Shown: positions 51,619-61,736 of the stretch, piece by piece
Layout: every line of letters starts with the position of its first letter
Position numbering within the stretch: position 1 is the stretch's first letter
The notes under the pieces: generated by a model
Database searches by the model: none
What the model saw: the letters and a program-made list of their open reading frames with translations, nothing else
Told to the model about the DNA's origin: nothing
NCBI GenBank assembly: GCA_039822005.1
Contig: JBCBMZ010000001.1
Location: forward strand, 930,001-994,000
Direction: 5' to 3'
DNA: 64,000 nt
From: JBCBDX01 sp039822005
GTDB lineage: Bacteria; Pseudomonadota; Alphaproteobacteria; Rhizobiales; Rhizobiaceae
Made by a program: the position numbers and the translations under genes

Positions 51619-52706
51619 TGACAGAAAACGCACTTCAACTCGACCAAATCCGCAAATCCTTTGGTGCAGTCGATGTCATTCACGGCATTGACCTGGAAGT
51701 TAAGGAGGGCGAGTTTGTCGTTTTCGTCGGGCCGTCCGGTTGTGGCAAGTCCACGCTTTTGCGCCTTATTGCCGGCCTTGAAGATGTCACCAGCGGTGAC
51801 ATCATTTTGGGTGGGCGACGTGTTAATGATGTGCCCGCTTCAGAGCGCGGCCTCTCGATGGTGTTCCAGTCTTATGCGCTCTACCCGCACATGACCGTGC
51901 GCAAGAACCTGTCATTCGGCTTGGAGAATTTGCGGGTCGATAAAGCCGAAATTGACACCCGCGTTGATGGGGCCGCGAAGCTTTTGCAGATCGATCATTT
52001 GCTTGAGCGGCGTCCGGGACAATTGTCCGGCGGTCAGCGCCAAAGGGTGGCGATTGGCCGCTCCATTGTCCGCGAACCGACGATCTTCCTTTTTGATGAA
52101 CCGCTGTCCAACTTGGATGCAGAGCTGCGTTTGCAGATGCGCGTCGAGATCGCCAATCTCCATGCGCAGCTCGGCAATACGATGATCTATGTTACCCATG
52201 ACCAAGTCGAAGCCATGACAATGGCCAACCGCATTGTCGTGCTGCGCGGCGGGTTGGTTGAGCAAATTGGCAAACCACTTGACCTTTATAATGCGCCAGC
52301 CAACCGGTTTGTCGGTGGCTTCATGGGGGCGCCGCAGATGAATTTCCTGAAAGCCAAGACCGAAAAAGGTGGGCTGATTATGGAGTGCGGGCGCAAGGGC
52401 AAGATCGATTTGGACGGCACAGCGGCGGGCAAAGAAGTGACAGTAGGTGTGCGACCCGAAGCGCTGAATGTTTCGCTTGATGGCGCAGGTGACGTAAAGG
52501 CGACGGTATCCTCCTTCGAGCAATTGGGCGCGATTACCTATATATATTCCGAATTGGGGAGCGGTGAGCGTTTGACGCTCCAACTCCCAAGCCAGATGCT
52601 GTTGGAGCGCGGTCAAGAGATCGGCGTTACCATGCCGATGGATCGCTTGCATGTGTTCTCCAATGATGAGAGCGGGCGGGCCATCGTCAACGCTAAGGTG
52701 CACTGA
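51618..52706 (+). CDS. ABC transporter ATP-binding protein, UgpC/MsmK type
   Basis: 362 residues. Walker A GPSGCGKST, signature LSGGQRQR, Walker B IFLFDEPLSNLD, C-terminal TOBE-type domain (about 240-360). ATG 51618 overlaps the permease stop (TAATG). Confidence 0.9.
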   Translation: MTENALQLDQIRKSFGAVDVIHGIDLEVKEGEFVVFVGPSGCGKSTLLRLIAGLEDVTSGDIILGGRRVNDVPASERGLSMVFQSYALYPHMTVRKNLSFGLENLRVDKAEIDTRVDGAAKLLQIDHLLERRPGQLSGGQRQRVAIGRSIVREPTIFLFDEPLSNLDAELRLQMRVEIANLHAQLGNTMIYVTHDQVEAMTMANRIVVLRGGLVEQIGKPLDLYNAPANRFVGGFMGAPQMNFLKAKTEKGGLIMECGRKGKIDLDGTAAGKEVTVGVRPEALNVSLDGAGDVKATVSSFEQLGAITYIYSELGSGERLTLQLPSQMLLERGQEIGVTMPMDRLHVFSNDESGRAIVNAKVH

Positions 52707-52711
52707 GCTCA

Positions 52712-53752
52712 ATGCCTAAAACGATGAAGGTTGGTTTGATCGGAACCGGAATGGTCAGCGGCACCTATGTTGATGCTGTCGCGAACGCTGGCGGGCGCAT
52801 CGAAGTTGTTTCGGTCGCCGCAAGCCGCCTTGCCAGTGCGCAGGCGTTTGTCGCCAAGCACCGCCTGTCGGCGACCGCGACCGATGTTGCGGATATGGTG
52901 CGCAACCGTTCCCTTGACTTTGTGCTTTTAACAACGCCGCCGAATGCCCGGATGGACATTGTGCATGCCTTTGCCGAAATGGGAACTCCCATCTTGATGG
53001 AAAAGCCGGTCGAAAGAACTTTGGCCGCAGCTCGACAATTGGTCATCGCTTGCGAAGATGTGCATGTGCCGCTGGGGATCATGTTTCAGCACCGCGCGCG
53101 GCCGTCAGCGCAAGCCATGCGCGACATGCTGGAAAAGCGCGAGGCGGGTCCGCTTCACGCCGCTGAAATCAGCGTGCCTTGGTGGCGCGAGCAGGCCTAC
53201 TATGATGAACCGGGCCGCGGGACTTACGCGCGCGACGGTGGTGGCGTCCTAATCAGCCAGGCGATCCATACGCTCGATCTGGCGCTGACTTTTACCGGCC
53301 AGCCGGCTTCCGTACAGGCGATGACCGCCACAACCGGATTTCACAAAATGGAAGCTGAAGACTTTGTGTCTGTCGGTGTTCAATTTGAAAATGGTGCGGT
53401 TGGAAGTGTCTTTGCATCGACAGCCAGCTATCCCGGTCGTGCCGAAGAGATCATTTTGCACTACGCGAACATAAGCGTTCGGCTACAGTCGAACATTTTG
53501 GAAGTGGTTGATCAGAAAACCGGTAAGACCGAAACAACTGGCGCAAGCACAGCGTCTGGTGCCGGTGCTGATCCCATGGCGTTCACGTCCGATTGGCATC
53601 GTTTCATGATCGAGAACTTTGCGGATCATCTCGACAATGGTACGCCGCTTTTTGCTCCCGGGCGGTCCGCTTTGGCGGTGCATGAACTCATAGCCGCTAT
53701 TGAATTGTCGGGGCGCGAAGGGCAGCGAGTGACAGTGCGTGAGGTAACATGA
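52712..53752 (+). CDS. Gfo/Idh/MocA-family oxidoreductase 1
   Basis: 346 residues. Rossmann motif GLIGTGMVSG near 8-17, EKP (97-99) before the nicotinamide site, catalytic-region His in SQAIHTLDLALTFTG. NAD(P)-dependent sugar or polyol dehydrogenase. Overlaps the next oxidoreductase by 4 bases. Confidence 0.85.
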   Translation: MPKTMKVGLIGTGMVSGTYVDAVANAGGRIEVVSVAASRLASAQAFVAKHRLSATATDVADMVRNRSLDFVLLTTPPNARMDIVHAFAEMGTPILMEKPVERTLAAARQLVIACEDVHVPLGIMFQHRARPSAQAMRDMLEKREAGPLHAAEISVPWWREQAYYDEPGRGTYARDGGGVLISQAIHTLDLALTFTGQPASVQAMTATTGFHKMEAEDFVSVGVQFENGAVGSVFASTASYPGRAEEIILHYANISVRLQSNILEVVDQKTGKTETTGASTASGAGADPMAFTSDWHRFMIENFADHLDNGTPLFAPGRSALAVHELIAAIELSGREGQRVTVREVT

Positions 53753-54786
53753 GCAATCATAGCGATCCGATTAAACTGGGTGTACTCGGTATCGACCATG
53801 GGCATATTTTCGGCATGCTTCAGAATATGCTCGCCATTGGCTGTACGTGCAGTCATTGGTGGAGTGCGGAGCGGACGGTCACGCAGGACAAGTTTGAAAA
53901 GGTCTTCCCAAACCTGACGCAAGTGGAAGACTATCGCGCCATCCTTGACGATCCGGAAGTCAAGATGGTGCTGATCTCGGCCATTCCCTCGGATCGAGCT
54001 GATCTTGCCATTGCGGCGATGGAAGCAGGGAAGGATGTCATGGTCGATAAGCCGGGTTGCACAACGCTTGACCAACTCAAGCGTATCCGTGAGGTGCAGG
54101 CGCGCACGGGACGAATCTGGAGCGTGAATTTCTCTGAACGTTTTGAAGTCGCCAGCGTAACCAAAGCTGAGGAGTTGGTATTTGGCGGGGCGATCGGAAC
54201 GGTCAAACAAACCGTCGGTCTCGGGCCCCACAAGCAGAACCTGCATACGCGTCCCTGGTGGTATTTTGAGCGCGAAAAATATGGCGGTATTCTGTGCGAT
54301 ATCGGATCGCACCAGATCGACCAGTATTTGCATTTTACACAATCCAGTGAGGTTCGATTAAGCCACGCATGGGTAGAAAACACGACGCGACCGGAACATC
54401 CCGGCATGCAAGACTTTGGCGAATTCGTCCTTAATGGAGACAAGGGCCATGGTTATGTGCGGGTCGACTGGTTTACGCCGGATGGTTTGCCGACCTGGGG
54501 CGACGGTAGGCTGACGATATTGGGTGACGGGGGATATATAGAGTTGCGTAAATATACCGATGTTGCCCGCCAGCGGGTAGGTAACCAGCTTTACCTGGTC
54601 AATGGCGATACATGCGAGCGGATTGATTGCCAGGAAGAAGGCTTGCCATACTTCCCGCGCCTGGTCGCGGATGTGCATGATCGTAGCGAAACCGCGTGTG
54701 GCCAAGCCCATACTTTCCGCACGATGGAGTTAGCCATTCGCGCGCAGATGCTTGCTGAGGCGGGGATGGATCATGGCGAACGGTAA
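53749..54786 (+). CDS. Gfo/Idh/MocA-family oxidoreductase 2, divergent nucleotide motif
   Basis: 345 residues. The N-terminal Rossmann turn reads LGVLGIDHGHIFGM rather than the usual GxGxxG, and the EKP motif is DKP (100-102). These features occur in a distinct subgroup of the family and may mean altered cofactor use or a non-dehydrogenase role. The DIGSHQIDQYLHFTQ segment holds the catalytic-region His. Confidence 0.82.
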   Translation: MSNHSDPIKLGVLGIDHGHIFGMLQNMLAIGCTCSHWWSAERTVTQDKFEKVFPNLTQVEDYRAILDDPEVKMVLISAIPSDRADLAIAAMEAGKDVMVDKPGCTTLDQLKRIREVQARTGRIWSVNFSERFEVASVTKAEELVFGGAIGTVKQTVGLGPHKQNLHTRPWWYFEREKYGGILCDIGSHQIDQYLHFTQSSEVRLSHAWVENTTRPEHPGMQDFGEFVLNGDKGHGYVRVDWFTPDGLPTWGDGRLTILGDGGYIELRKYTDVARQRVGNQLYLVNGDTCERIDCQEEGLPYFPRLVADVHDRSETACGQAHTFRTMELAIRAQMLAEAGMDHGER

Positions 54787-55885
54787 AACCTATGGCGTCG
54801 CGATTGTCGGTGCGGGAATTGGCGCTCATCATCTTGCCGGATTTTTGGCTCTGGGTGAGCGCTTTCAAGTGCATTGGCTTTGTGACATAGACACCGCGCG
54901 GGCTCAGCAAGTTCTCAACAACGCCAAAGCTTTAAAGGCGAAGGTCACAGGTGAACTAGACGATGTTCTAGCGGATCCGGACGTTGATATCGTCGACATT
55001 TGCCTGCCACCACATTTACACGCGCCAGCCGCGATCAAAGCGTTTGAGGCGGGCAAGCATGTTGTTTGCGAGAAGCCATTGGCAGGAAGCCTGCTTGAAG
55101 TCGATGCCATGGTGGGAGCGGCAAAGGGGGCTGATCGCCTTCTGGTTCCGATCTTTCAGTATCGTTATGGTAAAGGTCTGTTTCAGACACTGGAACTGGT
55201 CAGGCGCGGCATGACGGGCAAGGCGTTTGTTGCCACGTTGGAGACTCATTGGAACCGAACCGCAGATTACTACGCAGTGGATTGGCGCGGCAAATGGGCG
55301 AGTGAACGGGGCGGGGCCGTTCTTGGCCATGCCATCCATGCCCATGATCTCTTGAGCCTCATCCTCGGCGATATTGCAGCTGTTGGCGCCATGGTTGATA
55401 CCCGCGTGAACCCCATCGAAGTGGAGGACTGTGCAGCGATCACCATTCGCTTCACATCGGGCGCCCTGGCCACGTCTTCGATCACGCTGGGCAACGCCGA
55501 TGATCGATCGCGATTGCGTTTTGTATTTGAGAATATGACGATTGAAAGTGGCTTGAACCCTTATGCACCTGGCGACGCAAAATGGACATTTGAAGCGCGC
55601 AATCCGTTGACCCAGGCGGACATCGCTGCGGCGCTATCTGAAATCAATGCCGAGATTTCGACCAGGCCACAAGGTTATCCCGGCGAGTTTCTGGCTCTCC
55701 ATCGCACTTTAAACGGCGGTTCTGTCGAGGCAACGGGTTTGGTGGACGCAGATGCGGGTGTGCGCTCCATAGAGCTGGTGACGGCGATCTACAAATCAGC
55801 GCGCGAGAGAAAACATGTCAGTTTCCCGATGGACCGGTCAGATCCCATGTGTGCAGATTGGGTGCCTGAAGCCTACCGAAGCTGA
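54773..55885 (+). CDS. Gfo/Idh/MocA-family oxidoreductase 3
   Basis: 370 residues. Rossmann motif VGAGIGAHHL near 13-22, EKP (100-102), LGHAIHAHDLLSLILGD in the catalytic region. ATG 54773 lies inside the end of the previous gene (14-base overlap) with GGGGA upstream. Three successive, non-identical members suggest sequential oxidation/reduction of one substrate. Confidence 0.85.
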   Translation: MANGKTYGVAIVGAGIGAHHLAGFLALGERFQVHWLCDIDTARAQQVLNNAKALKAKVTGELDDVLADPDVDIVDICLPPHLHAPAAIKAFEAGKHVVCEKPLAGSLLEVDAMVGAAKGADRLLVPIFQYRYGKGLFQTLELVRRGMTGKAFVATLETHWNRTADYYAVDWRGKWASERGGAVLGHAIHAHDLLSLILGDIAAVGAMVDTRVNPIEVEDCAAITIRFTSGALATSSITLGNADDRSRLRFVFENMTIESGLNPYAPGDAKWTFEARNPLTQADIAAALSEINAEISTRPQGYPGEFLALHRTLNGGSVEATGLVDADAGVRSIELVTAIYKSARERKHVSFPMDRSDPMCADWVPEAYRS

Positions 55886-55889
55886 TGGT

Positions 55890-56102
55890 TCAGTCTTCTT
55901 TGGACTGGTCGTCGGCGTTTTTATCTTTCGGTGGGTAGTCGATAAACAGCCCCCACATTGATACCCCGCCAAACGCGGCAAACAGGAGGCCCCAGATAAC
56001 CGCGCCGCGCGTATATTCAAACGACGCCCAACCAAAGCAAATGAGCACGATGAGCGCTCGCACCCAGACGGGTTTGAACATGGGGTGCGAGAAATCAAAC
56101 AT
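55890..56102 (-). CDS. Small two-helix membrane protein at the end of the inositol operon
   Basis: 70 residues with two hydrophobic segments (about 13-30 and 33-53) and an acidic, Lys-rich tail. Resembles small DUF3329-type proteins. Six bases downstream of iolD on the same strand, so co-transcribed; function unknown. Confidence 0.65.
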   Translation of the reverse strand: MFDFSHPMFKPVWVRALIVLICFGWASFEYTRGAVIWGLLFAAFGGVSMWGLFIDYPPKDKNADDQSKED

Positions 56103-56108
56103 GATGGC

Positions 56109-57944
56109 CTAGTCCGCTCGTTGCAGCTTCCTGTTTTCCTCATATGCCACCCGCGCCTGACGCACTTCTTCACGCCCTGACACTTCCGGCACACCTACCT
56201 CCCACCAGGAGCCACCGGCTTCTGTGGATGGATATGGGTCAGTGTCGATGACGATCGAGACTGGCCCGCCTTTGTGATCACGCGCCTGCAACAGTGCATC
56301 CTCAAGCTCGGCAATCGTTGCTGCCTTTACCGCCTTTGCCCCCATGGCTTCCGTGTGTTTGACAAAGTCGATGGCCGACGGGTTGACGTGATAGGCGTGG
56401 TCCAAAAGGTTGTTAAATTGCTCGCCGCCGGTGCCCATCTGCAGCCGGTTGATGCAGCCAAAACCACGATTGTCCGTGATAACGAGTGTGATTTTGATTC
56501 CCATCATCGTTGCTGTCGCCAGCTCCGAGTTGGCCATCATGTACGAGCCGTCGCCGACCATGCAGATCACATCGCGGTCGGGTTCTGCCATCTTGATTCC
56601 GATGGCACCGGCGACCTCATAGCCCATGCATGAGAAATCATACTCCATATGGTACTGCATCGGTTCGCTGGCGAAGAATAGCTTGTGCAATTCGCCGGGC
56701 ATGGTACCGGCTGCACCCATAACTACTGTCGCAGCTGTCGTGGCGCGCTGAACCGCACCGACAACTTGCATGTCTGTTGGCATGGCATTGTCATTATCAG
56801 CGGGCGGGTTGGTTACCTTCGCCACTTCATCAAACCAAACTGAGCGCAAGCTCGCGTCCGGATCAGCGGCGCGATGATCTGCGAGTTTTTCGCTTAAGTG
56901 CTCCATGGCGATTTTAGCATCGGCCACCAGCGCCACGGCGTTGTGTTTGGATGTGTCATAGGCCTGAACGTTGATAGCCATCAAGCGTCGCGTCGGGTTC
57001 TTGAAGATCGACCATGAACCGGTCGTAAAGTCCTGAAAGCGAGTGCCGACGCCGATTACAAGATCAGCTTTTTCGGCCAGTGCATTGGCGGAAGATGAAC
57101 CTGTGACACCGATAGGTCCGAAGTTAAGTGGATGATCCCACGGCAACGAAGACTTGCCTCCCTGGGTTTCTGCAACGGGTAGATTGTGACGTTCAACGAA
57201 TTCTTTGAGCGTGTCATTGGCGAGTGAATAGTGAACACCACCACCCGCGATCACAAGCGGGATCTTGGCGGCTTTGATGGCTTCGACCGCGATCGCCAGT
57301 TCGTTAGCATCAGGTGTCGGACGGCGGATGTGCCAGACCTTCGGTTCAAAAAATGACACGGGGTAGTCATGGGCTTCGCCTTGCACATCCTGACAGAAGG
57401 ATAATGTGACCGGGCCACAATCTGCCGGATCTGTCATCACGCGCAAGGCGCGGGGCAGCGCCGTCATGATCTGTTCGGGACGTGCAATTCGATCATAGTA
57501 ACGGCTGACCGGTCTGAAACAATCATTGGCCGATACCGTGCCGTCCTGAAAGTCTTCCACCTGTTGCAGCACCGGGTCGGGCGCGCGGGAGGCAAATACA
57601 TCGCCCGGCACAAAAAGCGCCGGGAGCCGGTTGGTGTGCGCCAAGGCGGCGGCGGTGACCATGTTGGTGGCGCCTGGCCCGATGGACGATGTTACCATCA
57701 TCGCGCGGCGGCGGCGCAGCTGCTTGGCGTATGCGATGGCCGTGTGGGCCATGGTCTGCTCGCAATGCCCACGGTAGGTCGGCAGGCCTTCGCGTTCGGC
57801 ATAAAGCGCTTCGCCGAGACCTGCGACGTTGCCATGTCCAAAGATCGCCCAACAGCCCGCGATAAAGGGTTCGCCTTCCGGTGTGAGCTGGTTTTTCAGG
57901 TAGCGAACAAATGCCTGTGCAGCGGTTAGGCGAATTGTTTCCAT
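56109..57944 (-). CDS. iolD: 3D-(3,5/4)-trihydroxycyclohexane-1,2-dione hydrolase
   Basis: 611 residues, ThDP-dependent enzyme family. N-terminal PYR domain with the catalytic Glu in GHCEQT, and the C-terminal ThDP motif GDGSYMMANSE to NRGFGCINRLQ. Opens the inositol-derived dione ring to 5-deoxy-glucuronate. Its first 19 bases overlap the 3' end of iolC. Confidence 0.94.
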   Translation of the reverse strand: METIRLTAAQAFVRYLKNQLTPEGEPFIAGCWAIFGHGNVAGLGEALYAEREGLPTYRGHCEQTMAHTAIAYAKQLRRRRAMMVTSSIGPGATNMVTAAALAHTNRLPALFVPGDVFASRAPDPVLQQVEDFQDGTVSANDCFRPVSRYYDRIARPEQIMTALPRALRVMTDPADCGPVTLSFCQDVQGEAHDYPVSFFEPKVWHIRRPTPDANELAIAVEAIKAAKIPLVIAGGGVHYSLANDTLKEFVERHNLPVAETQGGKSSLPWDHPLNFGPIGVTGSSSANALAEKADLVIGVGTRFQDFTTGSWSIFKNPTRRLMAINVQAYDTSKHNAVALVADAKIAMEHLSEKLADHRAADPDASLRSVWFDEVAKVTNPPADNDNAMPTDMQVVGAVQRATTAATVVMGAAGTMPGELHKLFFASEPMQYHMEYDFSCMGYEVAGAIGIKMAEPDRDVICMVGDGSYMMANSELATATMMGIKITLVITDNRGFGCINRLQMGTGGEQFNNLLDHAYHVNPSAIDFVKHTEAMGAKAVKAATIAELEDALLQARDHKGGPVSIVIDTDPYPSTEAGGSWWEVGVPEVSGREEVRQARVAYEENRKLQRAD

Positions 57945-59902
57945 GTTTCATTTTCCTTGTCTTCGGTCTTAAGGCCGCGGGCCTGGTCCCAAACGTCACA
58001 GAGGTTGCGGTAGCGGGTCGCCATTTGGTCGATGGCTTCATCATCGGTGATTTTTCCTGCTAGCCAATCCTCTGCAGCTTCGGCGAATATGGTGCGTCCG
58101 ACCGCAAAGCCTTTGACCAATGGCTCCTTGGCAGCCAGTGCAAAGCTTTCGCCGAGCGCATCCATCGGGGCGTCGAGGCCCAGAACCACGATGCCGCGCA
58201 CATGCGGGTCGTTTTTTTCGATGGCTGTGCACGCATGGCTCCACGCGCTGGCAGTGGTTAGCGGCTCCAGTTTCCACCAGTCGGGGAAAACACCATCATT
58301 GTAAAACTGTTGGATCAGCCGCGCGGTCGCCATGTCGTCGGTGGGGGCAACCTTTGAAGGGATGATCTCCAACAGGAATTCCAACCCGTTGCGCCGTGCT
58401 GCTGTAAAGAGCTTTTTGACCGTTTGTCTCTGTGCTTCCCACATTTGCGCATCGTCATCGGGGTGGGCAAAGCACAGCACTTTGACAATGTGTTCGCGTG
58501 GCCACTCGCGCAACTGACCCAAATCGATACAAAGCTCGGGTTCGAGTTCCAGCGGCCGGGATCCCGGTAGCTCTGCCGGTCGACCGATCCAAAGGTTCTG
58601 GCCCGAAGCTGCATGAAGCGCCGACCGGCCCAGACGATTGTCGCATAGGACACCAAACCCGTCTGCGCGCCCCGCGCCCGTCATTTGGCTACGCACCCGC
58701 ATTGCCGCTTTCAAGCACAATTCCTTGAAATCACCGATCCGGTCGTATCCAGCCCCGGCTGCATCGGCCATCGCTTCAAGTTGCAAACGGTGATCAAAGG
58801 CGAACACCCGCAAATTGCTCCAATTGACCTTGCGGTTGGTCGACCAGTGAATTTGCTCCAGCTGCTCATCATTGCGCAGATCCGGTCTAACTACGCCGCG
58901 TTCCAAAAAGAACTGGAGCTCTTCCCATGATGGATAGGCCGGTGTGCAGCCGTGGCGCGAGACCGCAAAGGCGCCGCAGGCGTTGGCATAGGTGAGGGTT
59001 GTTTCCCATGGTTCATCTGTCAACCAACCGCGCATCAGCCCGGACATGAAACCGTCTCCAGCCCCCAGCACATTGAAAACCTCGATGGGAAAACCGGGTC
59101 CGGACCGGCCTTCATCGAGCGTGTCGGGAATGTCTCTTTCGAATGCAACAGCGCCCATCGGACCGCGCTTGCACACGAGGGTTGCCTTGGAAACAGCACG
59201 CACATTGCGCAACGCTTCCATCGTGTTGGTCGAGCCGCCGGCGATGTGGAACTCTTCTTCCGTGCCAACGATCAAATCGAAATAGTGAAGCGTTGATTGC
59301 AATTTCGCTGTCACCGTTTCGGAGGCGATGAACCGGTTTTCGCCATCGCCGTGGCCTGAAAGACCCCAAAGGTTGGGCCGGTAGTCAATATCCAGTGCTG
59401 TACGGCAATCATGTTTGCGCGCCAACCGCAGCGCCTTGAGAACGGCAGCTTCGGTTTGCGGGTGAGACAGATGTGTGCCGGTCGGGCAGATGCACCGCGC
59501 CGACGCTATAAACTCCTCGTCAATATCATCTGCCGAGAGTGCCATATCAGCGCAATTATCGCGGAAGAATATCAAAGGGAATGAATCCTCGTCCCTAATG
59601 CCGAGGATCACAAGCGCCGTAAGCCGATCCTTGTCGGTCACGACGCCTCTGGTGTTCACGCCTTCAGCCGCCAGCTGCTCGCGCACGAAGCGGCCCATAT
59701 GTTCATCGCCAACACGGGTGATGACGCCGGTTTTGAGGCCAAGTCGGGCCGAACCGGCGGCAATGTTTGTCGGAGAACCACCTATATATTTGGCAAATGA
59801 CCCCATGTCTTCAAGGCGCCCACCGATCTGGTCGCCGTAAAGATCGACGGAAGAGCGTCCGATTGTAATAAGATCTAATGGTTTCGCGTTTTTGTTGCTC
59901 AT
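57926..59902 (-). CDS. iolC: Bifunctional 5-dehydro-2-deoxygluconokinase fused to DUF2090 aldolase-like domain
   Basis: 658 residues: PfkB-type kinase about 1-335 with GAGDGF (280-285), then a DUF2090 TIM-barrel domain about 350-650. The kinase phosphorylates 2-deoxy-5-keto-gluconate; DUF2090 is related to class I aldolases and may cleave the product (IolJ step), so one protein may do two consecutive reactions. Such fusions are common in alphaproteobacteria. ATG overlaps the RpiR stop (ATGA). Confidence 0.92.
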   Translation of the reverse strand: MSNKNAKPLDLITIGRSSVDLYGDQIGGRLEDMGSFAKYIGGSPTNIAAGSARLGLKTGVITRVGDEHMGRFVREQLAAEGVNTRGVVTDKDRLTALVILGIRDEDSFPLIFFRDNCADMALSADDIDEEFIASARCICPTGTHLSHPQTEAAVLKALRLARKHDCRTALDIDYRPNLWGLSGHGDGENRFIASETVTAKLQSTLHYFDLIVGTEEEFHIAGGSTNTMEALRNVRAVSKATLVCKRGPMGAVAFERDIPDTLDEGRSGPGFPIEVFNVLGAGDGFMSGLMRGWLTDEPWETTLTYANACGAFAVSRHGCTPAYPSWEELQFFLERGVVRPDLRNDEQLEQIHWSTNRKVNWSNLRVFAFDHRLQLEAMADAAGAGYDRIGDFKELCLKAAMRVRSQMTGAGRADGFGVLCDNRLGRSALHAASGQNLWIGRPAELPGSRPLELEPELCIDLGQLREWPREHIVKVLCFAHPDDDAQMWEAQRQTVKKLFTAARRNGLEFLLEIIPSKVAPTDDMATARLIQQFYNDGVFPDWWKLEPLTTASAWSHACTAIEKNDPHVRGIVVLGLDAPMDALGESFALAAKEPLVKGFAVGRTIFAEAAEDWLAGKITDDEAIDQMATRYRNLCDVWDQARGLKTEDKENETWKQFA

Positions 59903-60744
59903 AGCGGATCTCCTTCCCGGCGCTTTTCGGCGACGGCGACCGTCAGAGCGGTGCTCAGGGTTAAACTTGCTGCCAGAGACCGAAAACCGGCGAAGTCGCT
60001 TTCGGAGACGTCTAAAGTGGTCGTTGCAAATTCGACAAGGGGTGACAGCGGCGAGTCCGTCAATGCGACGATCGGGACATTGCGGTCGGCCAGAACTGCG
60101 GTCCTTTCAATTGTTTCTGCCGTATAGGGCGAAAAACTACACACAAATGCTGCGTCTCGGGGCTTTGCATAGGCGGCAATTTCATTTTCGATCCCGTTTG
60201 TCGCGCTGACCATGACGGTGCGCACACCTAGCTTGCCCCAGATATAGGCCATGTGCGCAGTCACCGGATAAGCCCGTCGCCGCGCTACCATGTAGATGGT
60301 GTCGGCGTCCGCCAGCACATCGACTGCCTTTGCAAAACGGGCAAGCTCCACCGTCTCGCTCAACGTGTCGAGGGATTGACGTGCCGCGAGAAGAAGCCCC
60401 TCCAGCATGGCGCCGCCCTGGTCCGTGTCGGCTTCCGAGTTTTGGCGCATCCGGTCGAGGCGTTCCTCGTAATTGGAAGACCGGTCTTTCAGCCGTTCGC
60501 GGAAGACCGTTTGCATATCGGAGAAACCCGCATAACCAAGGTGCTGCGCCAAACGCACCAAGGTGGAAGGTTGGACATCAGCCGCGCGCGCGACGCTTGC
60601 TGCGGTGCCAAGTGCGGTATCTTCGGGGTTTGAAAGCATATAGCTTGCTGCCTGCGACAGGCGTTTGGGCATTTGTGCGTGGACCTGCGCGACCCGGTCG
60701 CGAAAGTTGTCAAATGTTCCTGCCTGACGCTCGTGCATGCTCAT
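59899..60744 (-). CDS. iolR: RpiR-family transcriptional regulator of inositol catabolism
   Basis: 281 residues. N-terminal HTH_6 (about 15-85; LGTAASVARAADVQPSTLVRLAQHLGYAGFSD) and C-terminal SIS sugar-phosphate domain (about 125-260). Unusually located inside the operon between iolG and iolC. ATG 60744 is preferred, though TTG 60750 and ATG 60738 are possible. Ligand presumably an inositol-pathway phosphate. Confidence 0.85.
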   Translation of the reverse strand: MSMHERQAGTFDNFRDRVAQVHAQMPKRLSQAASYMLSNPEDTALGTAASVARAADVQPSTLVRLAQHLGYAGFSDMQTVFRERLKDRSSNYEERLDRMRQNSEADTDQGGAMLEGLLLAARQSLDTLSETVELARFAKAVDVLADADTIYMVARRRAYPVTAHMAYIWGKLGVRTVMVSATNGIENEIAAYAKPRDAAFVCSFSPYTAETIERTAVLADRNVPIVALTDSPLSPLVEFATTTLDVSESDFAGFRSLAASLTLSTALTVAVAEKRREGDPL

Positions 60745-60746
60745 GA

Positions 60747-61736
60747 TCAAATCGCAACCGAGTGGCCCTCTTGGAGCGATCTGACGGCGGCGTCGGCGAT
60801 GCGCAGGGATTGCAGTCCGTCAACCCCGTTGGGAGACGACGCTTTTCCATCACGAACATTGGCCACGAAATCGGCGATCTCGTTGGCGTATGCGCGCTCG
60901 TAGCGTTCCATGAAGAAGTTGAGGAGCGGGGCGCGGATATAACCGTCACTGGTGGCCAACTCAAGAGACGTATCGCGTTGGTTGTCGATGGTAACAGAGC
61001 CCAAAGAACCATGCACGTCGATACGCTGATCATAACCATACGATGCACGGCGGCTGTTGGTGATGACGCACTGCTTGCCGCTGGCGGTGGTCAGTGTCGC
61101 GGTGGCTGTGTCAACGTCTCCTGCTTCGCCAATGGCCGGATCGACGAGCACTGAACCGCTTGCAAATACGTTGACCGGTTCTTCGCCAAGGAGAAAGCGC
61201 GCCATGTCAAAATCGTGGATCATCATGTCGCGAAATATGCCGCCAGATACTTTGATATAGTCGATTGGCGGAGGTGCGGGATCGCGCGACGTGATCTGAA
61301 CGAGTTCAACCTTGCCAATCTTGCCATCGGTAATCGCCGTTTTGGCAGAAGCAAAATGTGGGTCGAAACGGCGGTTGAAGCCGACCATCAGGCTGGCGCC
61401 GGTTTTTTCCACCACCACCAAACATTGGCGGACACGATCAACGTCCAGATCAATCGGTTTTTCGCAAAATATGGCTTTGCCTGCCCGCGCAAACTGCTCG
61501 ATCAGGTCCGCATGTGTCGGGGTCGGTGTGCAAATGATGACGCCATCTATGCTGACATCTTCTTCAATCTCATCGATTGTCGCGACAGGGCAACCATATT
61601 GCTTTGCCAAAGCCTCGGCAGATGCCGGCATGGCGTCGGCTACAGCCGAAAGGGTCGCATCCGGGTTCGCTGACACAGCTCGTGCATGTGCTTTGCCGAT
61701 GCGTCCTGCCCCGAGAAGCGCAAGTTTGAGTGCCAT
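60747..61736 (-). CDS. iolG: Inositol 2-dehydrogenase
   Basis: 329 residues; Rossmann motif LLGAGRIGKAHA at the start, EKP in FCEKPIDLDVDRV, GGIFRDMMIHDFDMARFLLGE with the catalytic Asp/His. Oxidises myo-inositol to scyllo-inosose with NAD. The context of iolC and iolD supports the assignment over other Gfo/Idh/MocA enzymes. Confidence 0.93.
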   Translation of the reverse strand: MALKLALLGAGRIGKAHARAVSANPDATLSAVADAMPASAEALAKQYGCPVATIDEIEEDVSIDGVIICTPTPTHADLIEQFARAGKAIFCEKPIDLDVDRVRQCLVVVEKTGASLMVGFNRRFDPHFASAKTAITDGKIGKVELVQITSRDPAPPPIDYIKVSGGIFRDMMIHDFDMARFLLGEEPVNVFASGSVLVDPAIGEAGDVDTATATLTTASGKQCVITNSRRASYGYDQRIDVHGSLGSVTIDNQRDTSLELATSDGYIRAPLLNFFMERYERAYANEIADFVANVRDGKASSPNGVDGLQSLRIADAAVRSLQEGHSVAI

